Source of the DNA: Cantharellus purpuraceus
Lineage: Eukaryota; Basidiomycota; Agaricomycetes; Cantharellales; Hydnaceae
NCBI GenBank assembly: GCA_025174535.1
Contig: JALBUN010000020.1
Coordinates: 124,001 to 188,000 of the forward strand
Direction of reading: 5' to 3'
Length of the DNA: 64,000 nt
A program made the translations under genes and the position numbers. Under the pieces are notes generated by a model. That model worked only from the letters and a program-made list of their open reading frames with translations, was not told the origin of the DNA and searched no databases. Of this stretch, positions 44,144-55,240 are shown one piece after another; the first letter of the stretch is position 1, and each line of letters opens with the position of its first letter.

Positions 44144-45457
44144 ATATGGCTCCTCGTAGATGCCTAGTAAGCGTTCCGCACTTCTTCGTGGACTCCTTTA
44201 TTTATCGCTCCGAACAGAAGCGTTGTGGATCTCAACACTTTCACTTTTCGCAGACCCACACCGCCTTTAACTATTGGTCGATAGAATCGGTTCTTCTTTA
44301 TCTAGCCTAGTTTTTATGGAGTTCAGGGAGTAATAAGACATACATTCTTTTGCACCGCTGTATTGCGCGGCATACCACATACCATACTTACTCCCCAGTG
44401 TGTTCATTAGCACCCAAGCACAATACCCGCACGTTGGCACACCATAAATCACCACGTCAACCCTTCTGAATAATCACCATCTGTCATTTTCAAGACATGT
44501 GGAAAGAAGAAACGCGCCAATCTGTCCGTCTCATGTCAGTCCTTTAGACTTTGATCAGGAGTGTGTGTACTAGTGTATTCATTCGGAGATGACGAGATCC
44601 GGCTCGGCTCGGCGCTACGCGGACGCAAGCTCGAGCTCAGGCTACATACAGCAGGAGGCGATGTAAAAGAACAAGGGACATTGCGGTGCTGCTAGATACA
44701 GTTGACCTGGGTCTGGCTGACTCGGTCCTGGGAGCACCTTGCGGAGCCGCAATGGCCTAGATGAGAATATTTTTTTCGGATGTAGGTCATGGCAACTTGG
44801 CAAGTATCCCTTAAGAGCCGCAAAAGTTGCAATGGTTACGCCGAGCGATGGAGACGTTGGCAAATTGTCCCTCGTGTGGTGAGTGGGACTGGGGTGTAGG
44901 CTATGCATCAATGAAATACTTCTAAATGGCCGTGGTCATGGCAAGGATCATGCCCATGGGAGACGCGATTTGTCTGGGAAGAATTTGAAATGCCTGGTTG
45001 GTACACCACAATGTGGTTCTAGTGTCGCATACCTATTTTTCGTGCGCTGCCCGTATGCAACGCGTCACTCAGCCAAGTTACAACAGGTTTACAAGTAATT
45101 CGATCAAACCTTGTTCAAAAGAGCGATGAGTCCAGGCCGAATCCAATTGTACTGAAATGACAAAAGTCCGGCGGGCTGGCGGTAGTAGAGAGTATATGTT
45201 ATCCAATAATTATTGGCAAACCAATGATTATGTATGCGACAACGATATTGGCGCCCAACTAGTGTGGCCGCGGCTCGGCTTTGGTTCCTAGCCGAGCCAA
45301 GCCGCAAATAACCCCTGCCGAACCATATCCAGTCAAGCCGAGCCAGTAACACTTGGCTCGGCTCGGCTCGGCTCCTAGCCGGCTTTCAAGCTGCAAGCTG
45401 ATATTTGAGAAGCCACCAGTAGCCTGCCTCAGTCATGCCATCCAACTTATTTCTATG
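44144..45457. other. intergenic region with a GGCTCG-type simple repeat
   Basis: No gene. At about 45266-45385 the word GGCTCG/CGAGCC recurs many times in both orientations (GGCTCGGCTCGGCTCGGCTCC and CCGAGCCAAGCCG), also weakly at 44600-44620. Confidence 0.4.
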
Positions 45458-46395
45458 GCTGACACTATGATTTTGAACCCCATGTACCAGCCCTTAACAC
45501 TCTATCTTCTTGGTTGCTAGCTTCTTGACAAGTCAAACTCTGGATCTCTGATCCAACTCTGTACCTCCAAACTCTGAAATATTGGACCGATGATCCAAGG
45601 GGGTGCAACACACAAGTTGAAGCCAAGTCCACTTGATCCAACACCATAGTTATTGCACCATTCTGTCTCTGGTTGAACTGGAACAGTAAAGTCCTTTCCC
45701 ATTTAACTCTAGCATCTGAACTCTGGTTACTCCTTTGAACCCCATGTTTCAGCCCTTAACACCTGGGTGCTACTGGCTAGTTGGGCATAGTGTTGCTGGC
45801 AGCTCCACCTGGTTTGGCTTAAGCCAGGAACCAAACTGCTAATTACCCAAACCAAGCCTTCCTGTCAGGTTTGGCTTTGTGGGAACAGTGCAGCTTTCCA
45901 GCTGGCTGAGCCATAAGCCATGACACTGTTATGTCATCCACTTTGTTCAAAGACTTGAGGTCATTTGGACTCTCTCAATGCTCCTCACATCCATTTTATT
46001 TTGTAACTCTATAAGACAATGATGTATATCAATGTTATCAGTGAGAACAGTCTCCATAGGATGTGTATGAGTGCTGTTTCCTCTCTGGGCCATGGACCAA
46101 CATATGTGATTCCTGTGGCAATTTCAATATCAAATACATATTGCAGGCTCATTTGAACCCCTTTTACAAGATAAATCACTTTTTGCCAGCAGACAATTTG
46201 AGAGCAGCAAGGTGTCAGGATATCTGCAGCTCAGAGACTGGTAAGTCACAGTAACTTTCTAGTGCTCAGTTCAATGTTGCATGTCAGGTGCCAGGAATGG
46301 GCCCTCATCTTCACAAGGCTCAAGCATATCAAGATGCCATTCTTCATATCAACAAAGATGTTGAGGATGGTGAGACTATTCAGACTACAAACAAA
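45458..46395. repeat. R4 fragments followed by R5 and the shared 46.2 kb segment
   Basis: 45472-45770 is an R4 fragment in minus orientation. 45786-46148 is a continuous R5 copy. 46148-46310 matches 34741-34914. No intact coding sequence. Confidence 0.6.
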
Positions 46396-46495
46396 GAATG
46401 ACCAGTGAGTCTTGGTGTCCAGAATGTGGGTGTCTATTTACCCTGCAGATGACTACAATATACACAAAAACATGGAATATAAAGTGCTTTACCTT

Positions 46496-46914
46496 ATCTA
46501 CTGTGTCAACAAAGAACTTGACTCTACCTAAGGGTAGAACCAGCAAACTAGTGCCCAAGTATATTGGGCCCTATAAGGTAATCAAAGCCCATAATAAAGC
46601 TTCGACAGTGACACTAGAACTGCCACCAGAACTGACTAGTAGGCACATTATGTCTACATTCCACATCAGTCTCATTTGACTGTATGTGTCGGATGAGATT
46701 CCTGAAATGGGAAGTGAAGTCATTTTATGACTTTGGGAACAACAACAAGCAAGAGTGGCTTGTTGATGAAATCATCACTCATCAATGGATAAGTGATAAA
46801 GAACTTGAATTTCAAGTTCTATGGATGTTGGGAGATGTCACCTGGGAACCTTACACATCATGTAAGGACCTAGAAGCTCTAGACGATTATTTAGAGCTTC
46901 AAGGGGTGACTTGA
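46496..46914 (+). pseudogene. chromovirus integrase C-terminus and chromodomain
   Basis: STKNLTLPKGRTSKLVPKYI, then GPYKVIKAHNKASTVTLELP and HIMSTFHISLI form the integrase GPY/F module. After a stop and frame change, EWLVDEIITHQWISDKELEF and VLWMLGDVTWEPYTSCKDLE form a recognisable chromodomain. In chromoviruses this tail steers integration to marked heterochromatin. Stops and frameshifts make it a relic. Its upstream neighbour in the original protein lies inverted at 47243-47512. Confidence 0.8.
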
Positions 46915-46919
46915 GTATG

Positions 46920-47200
46920 AGAACTACCTCATAGACAGTAGTTTTCAGAGAGATGGAGCCCCAAAGATCTAATAGGGCTCAAGGGGAGAAGTGGAGCTAC
47001 CAAGAATAAAGGTAGCTCCTAGCGGGACATAATGAGGAGCTACCATCAATGATGGTAGCTCAATGAGAGGAGGAACTACCTCAATTAATGGTAGTTCCTA
47101 GATGAGGATAGAGCTACCATAACAACAGGCAGCTCAATGGTAGAAAAAACTGCTCCTATAGGGAGCAGTTTACCATCATGCTACTCATGGTAGCACAAAA
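46920..47200. repeat. cluster of short perfect hairpins after the chromodomain
   Basis: GGAGCTACC/GGTAGCTCC (46993-47001, 47011-47019), GAGCTACCATC/GATGGTAGCTC (47037-47047, 47051-47061), AGGAACTACC/GGTAGTTCCT (47071-47080, 47090-47099) and AACTGCTCC/GGAGCAGTT (47148-47156, 47162-47170), with loops of 3-9 bases. Confidence 0.85.
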
Positions 47201-47242
47201 GAGGTAAGCAGTAATTAATTGCATTACACCCATGTGACATAG

Positions 47243-47512
47243 TCACAGGTAGACTTTGTCACCTCTCTGAAAGATTGAACCTTCCCAATGTTTCTTATTG
47301 GCATGAAACATCTGAACAATGTGACTTTCTATGATCACATCATGCACCGCTAGCAGGTTCATTTGAGCCTGCTGTGCAAATTGTTTGACACCCTTGAACT
47401 TGGTGTCATTGTTAATGGGCATGCCTATTCTAGGCATATACCTGTAGTTAAGCTCAAACAGAGTAAACCCTATTGTTAAGCTTATGTTGGAGTTTAGTGC
47501 AAACTCCACCAT
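47243..47512 (-). pseudogene. Ty3 integrase fragment, inverted relative to its C-terminus
   Basis: MVEFALNSNISLTIGFTLFE and then LNYRYMPRIG ... GDKVYL is the region after the DDE core. In related proteins GDKVYL is directly followed by STKNLTLPKG, which here is on the plus strand at 46496. A small inversion therefore separated the two parts. Confidence 0.75.
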
Positions 47513-48027
47513 TGGTGTTTTGGAACCCGCAAAATTATGGTGTTAGGGAAAACTCTAAATCACCACAATTCCATGAATGAACAGCTGAGAAGAATATCAA
47601 ACCCTGCTGCAGCACAACTCCAGAAACGATTTAACGTTTGTACTTTGGTTACAATCCTTTGTATTGGTCAATGCAGACTATACACAGAAAAGTAATACGT
47701 TTCTTAGCAGCAAGAAATGAATGAGACTTCCAGAGTCTAGAGTTCATGGATGCTTAGGGGTCCAGGTATTCCAAAAAGAGGGGAATGCACTTAGAGGCTA
47801 AAGGAAGTAGGTGGATGAATCCAACCGTCCAACCAGAGGCACTCTGAAGCAGGTAACAGCAATGTGTGAAGTAGTCTAGCAACTGCTTCACACAAGTTCA
47901 AGATCCTAATGCTCTGCAAAGGCAGTACACACTAGTAACTTAAACAAGAGCACTAATGGCAGGACTATCGACAGACAATCTCACCCTGTAGATTTGTAGT
48001 CATGTGAGGGAGATACTACACTCACAC

Positions 48028-49443
48028 TGTCGGTTCGCTTAAGGAATAGATCCTATAAGCCTGCGCGCAACGGTCCTAGCAAACAGACGGTGTGTAACGC
48101 AGTTGTTCAGCACTCCAAAGATCAATTAGGGCGAGGGGTAAGTAACAGGGAAGTGGGATAGTGCTCTGTGGTTGGATGGGGATGGGAGCTAAAGGTCAGT
48201 CCCAATGGCTGATCGTGCTCTGTGACTGGATGACAATGTGGAGCCCGGTTGGGAGGTACGTGAAAGCTGGTTTCAAGAGAATCAACCTCTCGGTGGCGGA
48301 GGGAAATCTGATCGTTGAACCAAGGTGTTTTGCCTCAGTGTAGAGATGATGGATTGTGATGTAGAGCGTAGAGCGTAGACTTAGAGTGTGGACTTTGACT
48401 TTAGAGCGTTGGCTGAAAACTTGTTTATTGATTCCAAAGGCGAAAACTAGCGCCCTTTTATATACAAATCCCCAGGGCACAACGACACAATATGAGGAGC
48501 AAATGATGTGATATGATGCAAGAAATGCTGATCAAGCCAGCTGACAAAGCGTGTGAAGTTGAACTACTAAAGGGGGAAATCATGAAGAAATGAAACAACA
48601 GATAGGGGTAATCTTTGTAAGAATAGGGGGTGATGAGTAATAAAAGAACCAAAAATAGAACAAGGATGAGTAAGTCGTGTATGAATGAATTAAAAGATGA
48701 AACAGGGGTGAGTCATATAAAAGAACAATAGAAATGTCCACCAATACCATCTTCCCTACGGCTCCAAAGGTTAATTGACCCTGAGTCACATGAGGACTTC
48801 AGTCAGCATCCACAACAAATACTCCTTATTGTCTTAGTGATCCGTCTCCATATGGTATCCCGTTCCAAGAGTATTCGGTCCCTTTGCCTGACACGATGTA
48901 ACCTGAGTCAGATTGAAGTGGGAGGATAGGTCAGCGATGGCGACTGAAATTCTACCTCACGTTCGACTCTTCTATCCATGTTACGATATAGAGGTGAAAT
49001 GTCGAGGAATGTATATGGTTCAATGGAATTGTGAAAGAATATGGGATCGCCAATGGCATAAGAGAGACATGGTGGGGATCTTGGACGTTGAAAGAGTTTT
49101 GGAAGTATTTTGACATGTGGAGGTGGCTTAACATGCCCGTGGAGCTCGGCGTATTTTTGATAGTCCTCTGTGTCCAGAGACCAGTGTGACGTATTATTAG
49201 AAGTGATGTTGGAGAGGGGAATAGAATGGGGAGCCATGTGAATGATGATGAAAGGATCGGTGTGAATAGAAGGCTGATAATGATCGATGGCGATGAAACA
49301 CGAGTGACGATTGATGGCTCAAATTAGAGACTGAGGTGGATAGGGAGTTGCGGCGCTATTTAAAAGTTGATACGAAAAGATGCTGGCGGAGTTGGACTGT
49401 CAGAGTGGTTCGATATGCGTCCTCGATGCATCCTGGCTCGTCA
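48028..49443 (-). mobile_element. solo-LTR-like insertion, 1416 bp, nested in an LTR
   Basis: On the minus strand it begins TGACGAGCC and ends CCGACA. Flanks ACAC (48024-48027) and ACGC (49444-49447) look like a 4-bp target duplication with one C/T change; the uninterrupted sequence (CTCACGCCCAAAGCAGG) survives in the sister LTR. It carries TATATAAAAG (48455-48464, minus) followed by AATAAA (about 48424-48429), the arrangement of an LTR promoter and polyadenylation signal. About 75 bases of its 3' end recur at 50911-50980. Confidence 0.75.
48908..49237 (-). CDS. small ORF inside the solo LTR, 109 aa, doubtful
   Basis: An ATG-started frame, MAPHSIPLSNITSNNTSHWS..., is preceded within about 140 bases by a TTTAAATAG box. 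It is Pro/His-rich with no known domain. It could be an LTR-borne leader ORF or chance. Confidence 0.25.
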   Translation of the reverse strand: MAPHSIPLSNITSNNTSHWSLDTEDYQKYAELHGHVKPPPHVKILPKLFQRPRSPPCLSYAIGDPIFFHNSIEPYTFLDISPLYRNMDRRVEREVEFQSPSLTYPPTSI

Positions 49444-49955
49444 ACGCCCGGAGCAGGAATATCACTACTTTGAGTGCAATCAAGTACAGTTACACAACTG
49501 TAAAAGATCCTTGAACTGGTAATCAACAGTTACTGAGATAGAGGATGACACTGTATGTCACTCTAGTCACACTGGTGTGCAGAAGATGGGTAGAAGTGGT
49601 AGAATATGTTACTATTTCAGAGGCAGAATGACCTCCTTATATATTGTATTTACAGGGGCTGACTAATGGTTCTGGAATATTCCACCTATTAATAGATGGA
49701 AACTACTGGAAGGTTGTGGAAGGTGGAAGAAAGGGGTAGAATATCACAAGCCAATCACAGGTTCTGATCACTGTACTAACACTGATCAGGAGCTGAATAA
49801 TGGTTCTGGAATGTTCTATCTAATAATAGAAGGAAATAGCTAGAATGTTATGGAAAGGGGTAGAATATTCCAAGGCAATCACCTGATCTGATCCCTGAAC
49901 TAGGCACTGATCAGGCAAAAAGAAGGGTGTCCACCCTGTTTTCTGCACTGGTTTG

Positions 49956-50520
49956 GACGCTTGTTCAGAAATACAACAAATACGTATATACAACCTATTT
50001 TCCTCAAATTTTATACAATACACTTCAATTCAAACTTATTTTCATATTTCAACATGATTCTCAAATTTTACACAATATACTAGATTAAAACATATTGTGA
50101 TATTTTGGCATAATTCTCAAAAATAATTGTTTTTTCCCCATTTAGTGGTGGCAACTCTCTTGAGGGAATATCCAAATATCATGGATCCTTTCTTATACAA
50201 TACTTGTAACATAATTTGAACTATCTTTAATCCCCACCTGGTATTTGTATATCTAAATACCCTATATAATACCAATTATATTAATACAGACATTCCTATT
50301 ATATCCATGTAAATGATTATGTTCATCTCAACCAAATATCTCATCTTTTAAAGTTTGTTAAAATATAGAATATATGTTTATATTTATGAAAATTTCACAC
50401 ATCCGAAATCTTTTAAGATATCCAAATTGTAACTCCCTGGCTTTATGTATCATTGAAATCCTGATGTATATCTCCTATACATCAGAATATTGTATACTGA
50501 CATGATTCCGAACAAGCGTC
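49956..50520. mobile_element. AT-rich inverted-repeat element M1, 565 bp
   Basis: The ends are an 11-base perfect terminal inverted repeat, GACGCTTGTTC/GAACAAGCGTC. It is flanked by the 3-base duplication TTG (49953-49955 and 50521-50523); the intact site GGTTTGGACAGCC is present in the two LTRs of the young element. There is no coding capacity. Copies M2 and M3 are at 56440 and 59851. Confidence 0.93.
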
Positions 50521-50907
50521 TTGGACAGCCATGGATAGCCACATCTCAGGTGATGATCTCCATGGAAAATAGTGCCCTGAGAGGCTGTGGTTGTCAAGTT
50601 AGAGAATATTTATTGATCAGAGACATCTGAGCTTGAATTCAGGCCAAATGCCTGGTCCAAAGGTGGAGAGCTGGCTGTGCAAAGGGTCCACAACTGTAGC
50701 ACGGCAGAAATAAATCATTCTGGGCCAAGTTCTGCATGGAATATTCCCAAAAAAAAAATATGGAAAAATAGAGAATATTTGAATAAGTCCATTCAAAGGT
50801 ACAAGCATGAAATATATGCTGATATTTAGGAATGGAAAAGCAAAGTATAGCACATTGGTGCTGCATAAATAGGATTTGATAGGGAAAAGATGGTTCCCAT
50901 ACAACTG

Positions 50908-51100
50908 TGTTACACACTGTCTGATTGCTAGGACCGTTGCATGCAGGCTTATAGGATCTATTCCATAAGCAAACTGACACTGTATAAGTATGTGAAGAAT
51001 TGAATGATAAAACTAAAAGTGATAGGACAATAAGATGGATATGGAATACAACACAGAAAGGAGTTCAGAGTTCAGACTCAAGTCTGAACTAATGCTAAGC
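50908..51100 (+). repeat. fragment of the 1.4 kb LTR 3' end, then R4 3' end (empty site)
   Basis: 50911-50980 is about 80% identical to the reverse of 48028-48097. From 50984 the R4 end follows, and at 51047-51098 (ATACAACACAGAAAGGAGTTCAG...) it shows the uninterrupted target of the young Ty3 element. Confidence 0.7.
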
Positions 51101-51782
51101 TGTTATGCACTAGGTCCGATTGGGGGTCAGAGGTTGGGTCGGAGGTTGGGTTGGAGTCGGAGTATGTCGTGGGGGTCAGAACGGACTTGGCTTCAGCTTA
51201 TGTGCTGCGCCCTCACTAATACCGGTGTCCGAGATTTCAGAGATGGAGTACAACTTAGAGAGTTAGGATCAGACTTAGGAACTAGGCGTGATTTGATATT
51301 CAAACTGGGGAATGAAGTTCCCAGTTGGGCAACTTAAATACATATTTTGAAATCTAATAATAATTACTCTGGTGATGGGTCTCCGAGGCCGATGGCCTTA
51401 CATGAGTATGTCCGAGTCCAATGGGGATGGATGTCTGGGTTCCTATGGTGATGCTGATGCATCAATCGGAACCGGAGACAGATGGGTGGAATCAGCGGTG
51501 ACGGTCGGACAGGTAGATGGAGACGGTGGTTTCCAAATGGAGTATAGATTTCATATGTGCGGGGATCTGAGTGGATCGGATGGGGATCTGGACATTAATG
51601 AATATAGTCATAACATAAGCAATATAAAAGGTAGTGGTTTGTTGTAACCCATAAGAAGAAACTACTTATAAGGAGAACAATAAATAGAGTTTGGGGTTAA
51701 TGGAGGTGGAGTTGATGGAGGTGGAGTAGAAGGAGATGGAGATGGAGTCTGGAGATTGGACTTGGTGTTACAGGATGTAACA
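51101..51782 (+). repeat. R3 LTR, complete copy (682 bp)
   Basis: Ends TGTTATGC...GATGTAACA (inverted TGTTA/TAACA), TATAAAAG at 51623-51630 and AATAAA at 51679-51684, all LTR features. It includes a short GGAGGTGGAGTTGAT minisatellite. No target duplication is visible, and no associated coding region was identified. Confidence 0.7.
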
Positions 51783-51786
51783 TAGA

Positions 51787-52064
51787 TGTAAATGGGTGTC
51801 TTAGTTCACACTGTTGCACAGAACTCAACCAAGTATATTGGTTGTGCGATGTGTTGTACAGTGTGATAGTTAACTAAGTTCTATCTACTACATGTGGACC
51901 CACACATGTACTTGGGTCCACTGGCTTACATAATAACTATACATATGCACCCATAGGATGCATATATCTACCAAGAAGACAGCATTCCTTAATGGAATGC
52001 TGCATACATTAATTATGGCTATATAACTACATACTATAGTAAGTAAGTACCCTGGGTACTTACA
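51787..52064 (-). repeat. hairpin-rich LTR (278 bp) with adjacent polypurine tract
   Basis: On the minus strand it begins TGTAAGTACCC and ends CCATTTACA. Just upstream in that orientation is AAAAAGGGGAGGG (about 52065-52077), a polypurine tract. Hairpins include GTAAGTACCC/GGGTACTTAC (52043-52063), CAGCATTCC/GGAATGCTG (51980-52002) and, outside the LTR, GAATGAGA/TCTCATTC (52078-52098). A second copy of the LTR lies at 60384-60586. Confidence 0.75.
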
Positions 52065-52106
52065 CCCTCCCCTTTTTGAATGAGACACGATCTCATTCAG
52101 TACTTC

Positions 52107-52496
52107 TTAATCATACAGCTCCTTATGGAGCTGTTCTGATGAGTCAGTGTCCATATGGTTGTCTTGTTCATATGGTTCTGGAGGGGGATGGCTCTCAGTC
52201 ATCCCCGATGTGGTTGCAGTATCCTCATCCACTTGAATGGATGAGGAGGATGCAATTGCTACTGCAGCATCTTGATCAAGTTCATGATTAAGTTGGTCAT
52301 GACCTAAATGCTCAGCAAGAGAGCATTTAGCAGCTTTATGAGCTGCTTGGGAGACTCTCTGAGTCTCCTGCTTTCGCTTACCAACCCTAGTGGGCTGGTT
52401 AAAAGCTGCTCCAGAGGCAATGCATTTAGCAAACTCCTCTAATATAGCAGTGCGATCAGGGGTGATGCCTCCCCAATTGCCCAAATCAGAGCACAA
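52107..52496 (-). CDS. C-terminal part of a retroelement ORF, 5' end missing
   Basis: The minus-strand frame (…GKRKQETQRVSQAAHKAAKC, then SIQVDEDTATTSGM and KELYD) ends 40 bases before the polypurine tract and LTR. No ATG is present at its left edge, so it is a fragment. Basic then acidic/Ser-rich composition gives no clear domain. It contains hairpins such as CCTCATCCA/TGGATGAGG (52223-52231, 52238-52246). Confidence 0.5.
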   Translation of the reverse strand: MCSDLGNWGGITPDRTAILEEFAKCIASGAAFNQPTRVGKRKQETQRVSQAAHKAAKCSLAEHLGHDQLNHELDQDAAVAIASSSSIQVDEDTATTSGMTESHPPPEPYEQDNHMDTDSSEQLHKELYD

Positions 52497-52616
52497 GCTC
52501 TAATTCAGTATGTTCTTTGGGGTGCCTTGGCCACCTAATAGATGACCAAGGCATGCACACAGATGCTGACAAAATGCAGTGAATATGAGAATGGAGGCGA
52601 CCTAGGTCATACTACA

Positions 52617-53440
52617 AAGTCCAACGTTTCCTTGGACTAGTGCAGTATCTGGCATACTATATGCCAGATATAACTGCATACACAACCCCTTTATCAGGTT
52701 GTGCTCGTAATAATCATCCATTCTTATGGACACTGCTGCTGGAGAAATGCTTTGAAAGCATTAAGCTCCTAGCATGTAGGGCTTCAATATTGAAGCCCAT
52801 CAATGTCAATAACCCTGATACTATTTGGGTTATTACGGATGGCTCCAAGACTATAGCCATGCTTGAAGCCCTAATGAAATGGGAAGATAAGCTACTAGGA
52901 TGAAAGTTCATCCTAGTAACTGACCACAAGGGTCTCAAATACTTCAAGACCCAAAAGAACCTGTCTCCTAGACAGATTGGGTGGTGGGAGTTCTTATCCC
53001 ATTTCAACTTTACTACCCTGCATATAGATGGGGTAGAGAACAAAGTAGCAGATTGTCTATCACGCTACTATGCTGATGACTCCCCAACAGAGAGTCATCC
53101 CAACTACATCTACATGAGCACAGATGTACATCTTGACCCTGAAGGAGAACTGCTCCCTACAGAATGGTTTGTCAAGATCAGGACAGCAGCAGTCACCCAA
53201 AGGTGACTGCTTGAGAAAAAAGAGAACAGAGTGCTGGAAGCTGAAGCACTCAATGTTCAAACAGAATCATTGAATGATGATTCTAAGTCCTCTAAAGAAA
53301 TAGAGGACATTGGAGCGATGTCATCAGATGATGATGGAACACCATTGTGATCCCACATTGAGCATGGGATCAACCTCATGCAGATTGTACAAGGCACATA
53401 TAGAAAGGATACTGTTCCTTCTCAGGTGCTGGAAGCACCT
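52617..53440 (+). pseudogene. Ty3 RT/RNase H fragment, hairpin-rich
   Basis: MQYLAYYMPDITAYTTPLSG (end of the RT thumb and connection), TIWVITDGSKTIAMLEALMK (RNase H), LVTDHKGLKYFKTQKNLSPR, QIGWWEFLSHFNFTTLHIDG and VENKVADCLSRYYADD form the classical RNase H end. It is broken by stops (for example about 52904 and 53204). Perfect hairpins occur every few tens of bases, including the 20-base palindrome 52779-52798. It is cut at 53441 by an LTR. Confidence 0.8.
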
Positions 53441-54845
53441 TGTATGGGAACTGGTTTTCCCTTAAAAGATCTTGTTTAAAGTCCTGAAACTATACAATTT
53501 CACTTCATGGCCTTAAAATATCAGCATATATGTGCTGCTTTCTCTTGATTCGGGGCCATTCAAATATTCTCTATTTTTTCATATTTTTTCGGGAATTTTC
53601 CATGCAGAAATGAGTCTACAAACTTATTGTTCTGCTGGGCAAAGTTTGGGACCCACATGGACCCACAAACCTTCGCAGATGTCAGCAGCCCCAAAGTCAG
53701 CTGGAGTCACCCAGACAACTGACTCATTTTCAATCACATGACTCATTTCAATCTCCAACTCAATCTGGTCACCACTGCCAGTAAATGCTCAATATCTTCA
53801 CAACCACTGCACCTCCTGACTCCATTTTCAGTGGCAAGTTCAATAGAAGCTGTGCCTACCCATAGCTGTGCTGATCAGCCTGGGAAACGAGGTATTGACC
53901 GAGTTATTTGAGTAATGGTGACTCATGCAATGACTCCTGCTCTGAGTCACACTATGACTCCTGCTCTGAGTCACACTATGACTCCATCCATGACTCATGC
54001 CATGAGTCAGAGCAAATCCAAGCAGCTCATTGGCTAGGAAACTTCCACCCCCTTCTCACATATTCCACTAGCTTCCAGTAGTTTCCATCTATTAATAGGT
54101 AGAAGTTTCCAGTAGTATTAGTCAGCTCCTGTAAATGCAATATAAAAGGAGCCCATTCTGCCTCTGAAATAAATAACCATTTTCTACCCCATCATTTGCA
54201 CATCAGTGTGACTAGAGTGACATACAGTGTCATCCTCTATATCTCAGTAACTGTTGATTGTCCAGTTCAAGGGTTGCTTACAGTTGTGTAACTGTATTCG
54301 ATTGCACTCGAAGTAGTGATTGTCCTGCTTTGGGCGTGAGTGTAGTATCTACCTCGCATGACTACAAATCTACAGGGTGAGATTGTCTGTCGATAGTCCT
54401 GCCATTAGTGCTCTTGTTTAAGTTACTAGTGTGTACTGCCTTTGCAGAGCATTAGAATCTTGAACTCGTGTGAAGCAGTTACCAGACTACTTCACACATC
54501 GCTGTTACCCGCTTCAGAGTGTCACTGGTTGGACGGTTGGATTCATCCACCTACTTCCTCTAGCCTCTAAGTGCATTCCCCTCTTTTTGGAATATCTGGA
54601 CCCCTAAGCGTCCGTGAACTCTAGACTCTGGAAGTCTTATTCATTCCCTACTGCTAAGAAACGTATTACCTTCCTGCATATCGTCTGCATTGACCATTAC
54701 AACAGATTGTAACCAAAGTACAAATGTTAAATCGTTTCTGGAGTTGTGCTGCAGTAGGATTTGATATTCTTCTCAGCTGTTCATTCACGGAATTGTGGTG
54801 ATTTAGAGTTTGCCCTAACACCATAATTTTGCGGGTTCCAAAACA
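53441..54845 (+). repeat. variant Ty3-family LTR (LTR2a, plus)
   Basis: TGTATGGGAACTGG...CCAAAACA, 1405 bases. The last about 650 bases are close to the young element's LTR; the first half is a different variant with several TGACTCA words (53930-54010). No target duplication is seen. The gag relic begins directly after it, so it may be a true 5' LTR. Confidence 0.8.
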
Positions 54846-54886
54846 AGACCGTAGCACAAGGGTTATTCAATTACTGTTTCCCACCC

Positions 54887-55240
54887 GTGTTCAGAAGGCA
54901 GATGCATGTCAGATTCATTGAGTTTGTGCAAGGGAAAAGACCAGTAAAAGAATACCTACGTCAGCTACAATCCATGGCTGCTAGGCTTCCTGATATTACA
55001 GAGTTTCAGTTGGTTCAAAGGTATTGGGATGGAGCAAACCCATACCTGCATCTGAAATGGACCGAGAATGGATATACACCTGAATTTTCTAAGTTAGAGG
55101 AATTGGAATTAGCTGCAGAGAGATATGAAAGCATGGAGCACTTACATGCATATGAAGCTAGAAGGATGGCTAGAGAGGGAGGCAGTAACAATGATGGGTC
55201 CAGCAATAACACAAAGGGAGGATCGGTTTTCCCACAATGA
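54887..55240 (+). pseudogene. Ty3 gag relic
   Basis: FRRQMHVRFIEFVQGKRPVK and EYLRQLQSMAARLPDITEFQ form a retrotransposon capsid-type domain, followed by a Gly/Asn-rich end. Beyond a stop, a zinc knuckle is visible near 55500-55545 (CFICEQKGHLA, then DCP) with a TGA in place of one residue. Decayed gag. Confidence 0.75.

Larger units (their letters stand above)
47516..50903 (-). repeat. Ty3-family LTR (minus), split by two nested insertions
   Basis: Reads TGTATGGGAACC...CCAAAACA on the minus strand. Removing the nested solo LTR (48028-49443) and the inverted-repeat element (49956-50520) with their duplications leaves about 1400 bases, the length of the LTRs of the young Ty3 element. It is diverged from them by scattered substitutions, and no matching target duplication is seen at its outer ends. 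It may be a solo LTR with one end rearranged. Confidence 0.85.

Noticed and set aside
52080..53440. Hairpin clusters read as a CRISPR array or as tRNA-like genes
   Set aside because: Stems differ in sequence, there are no regular spacers, and the region encodes Ty3 motifs in a eukaryotic genome.
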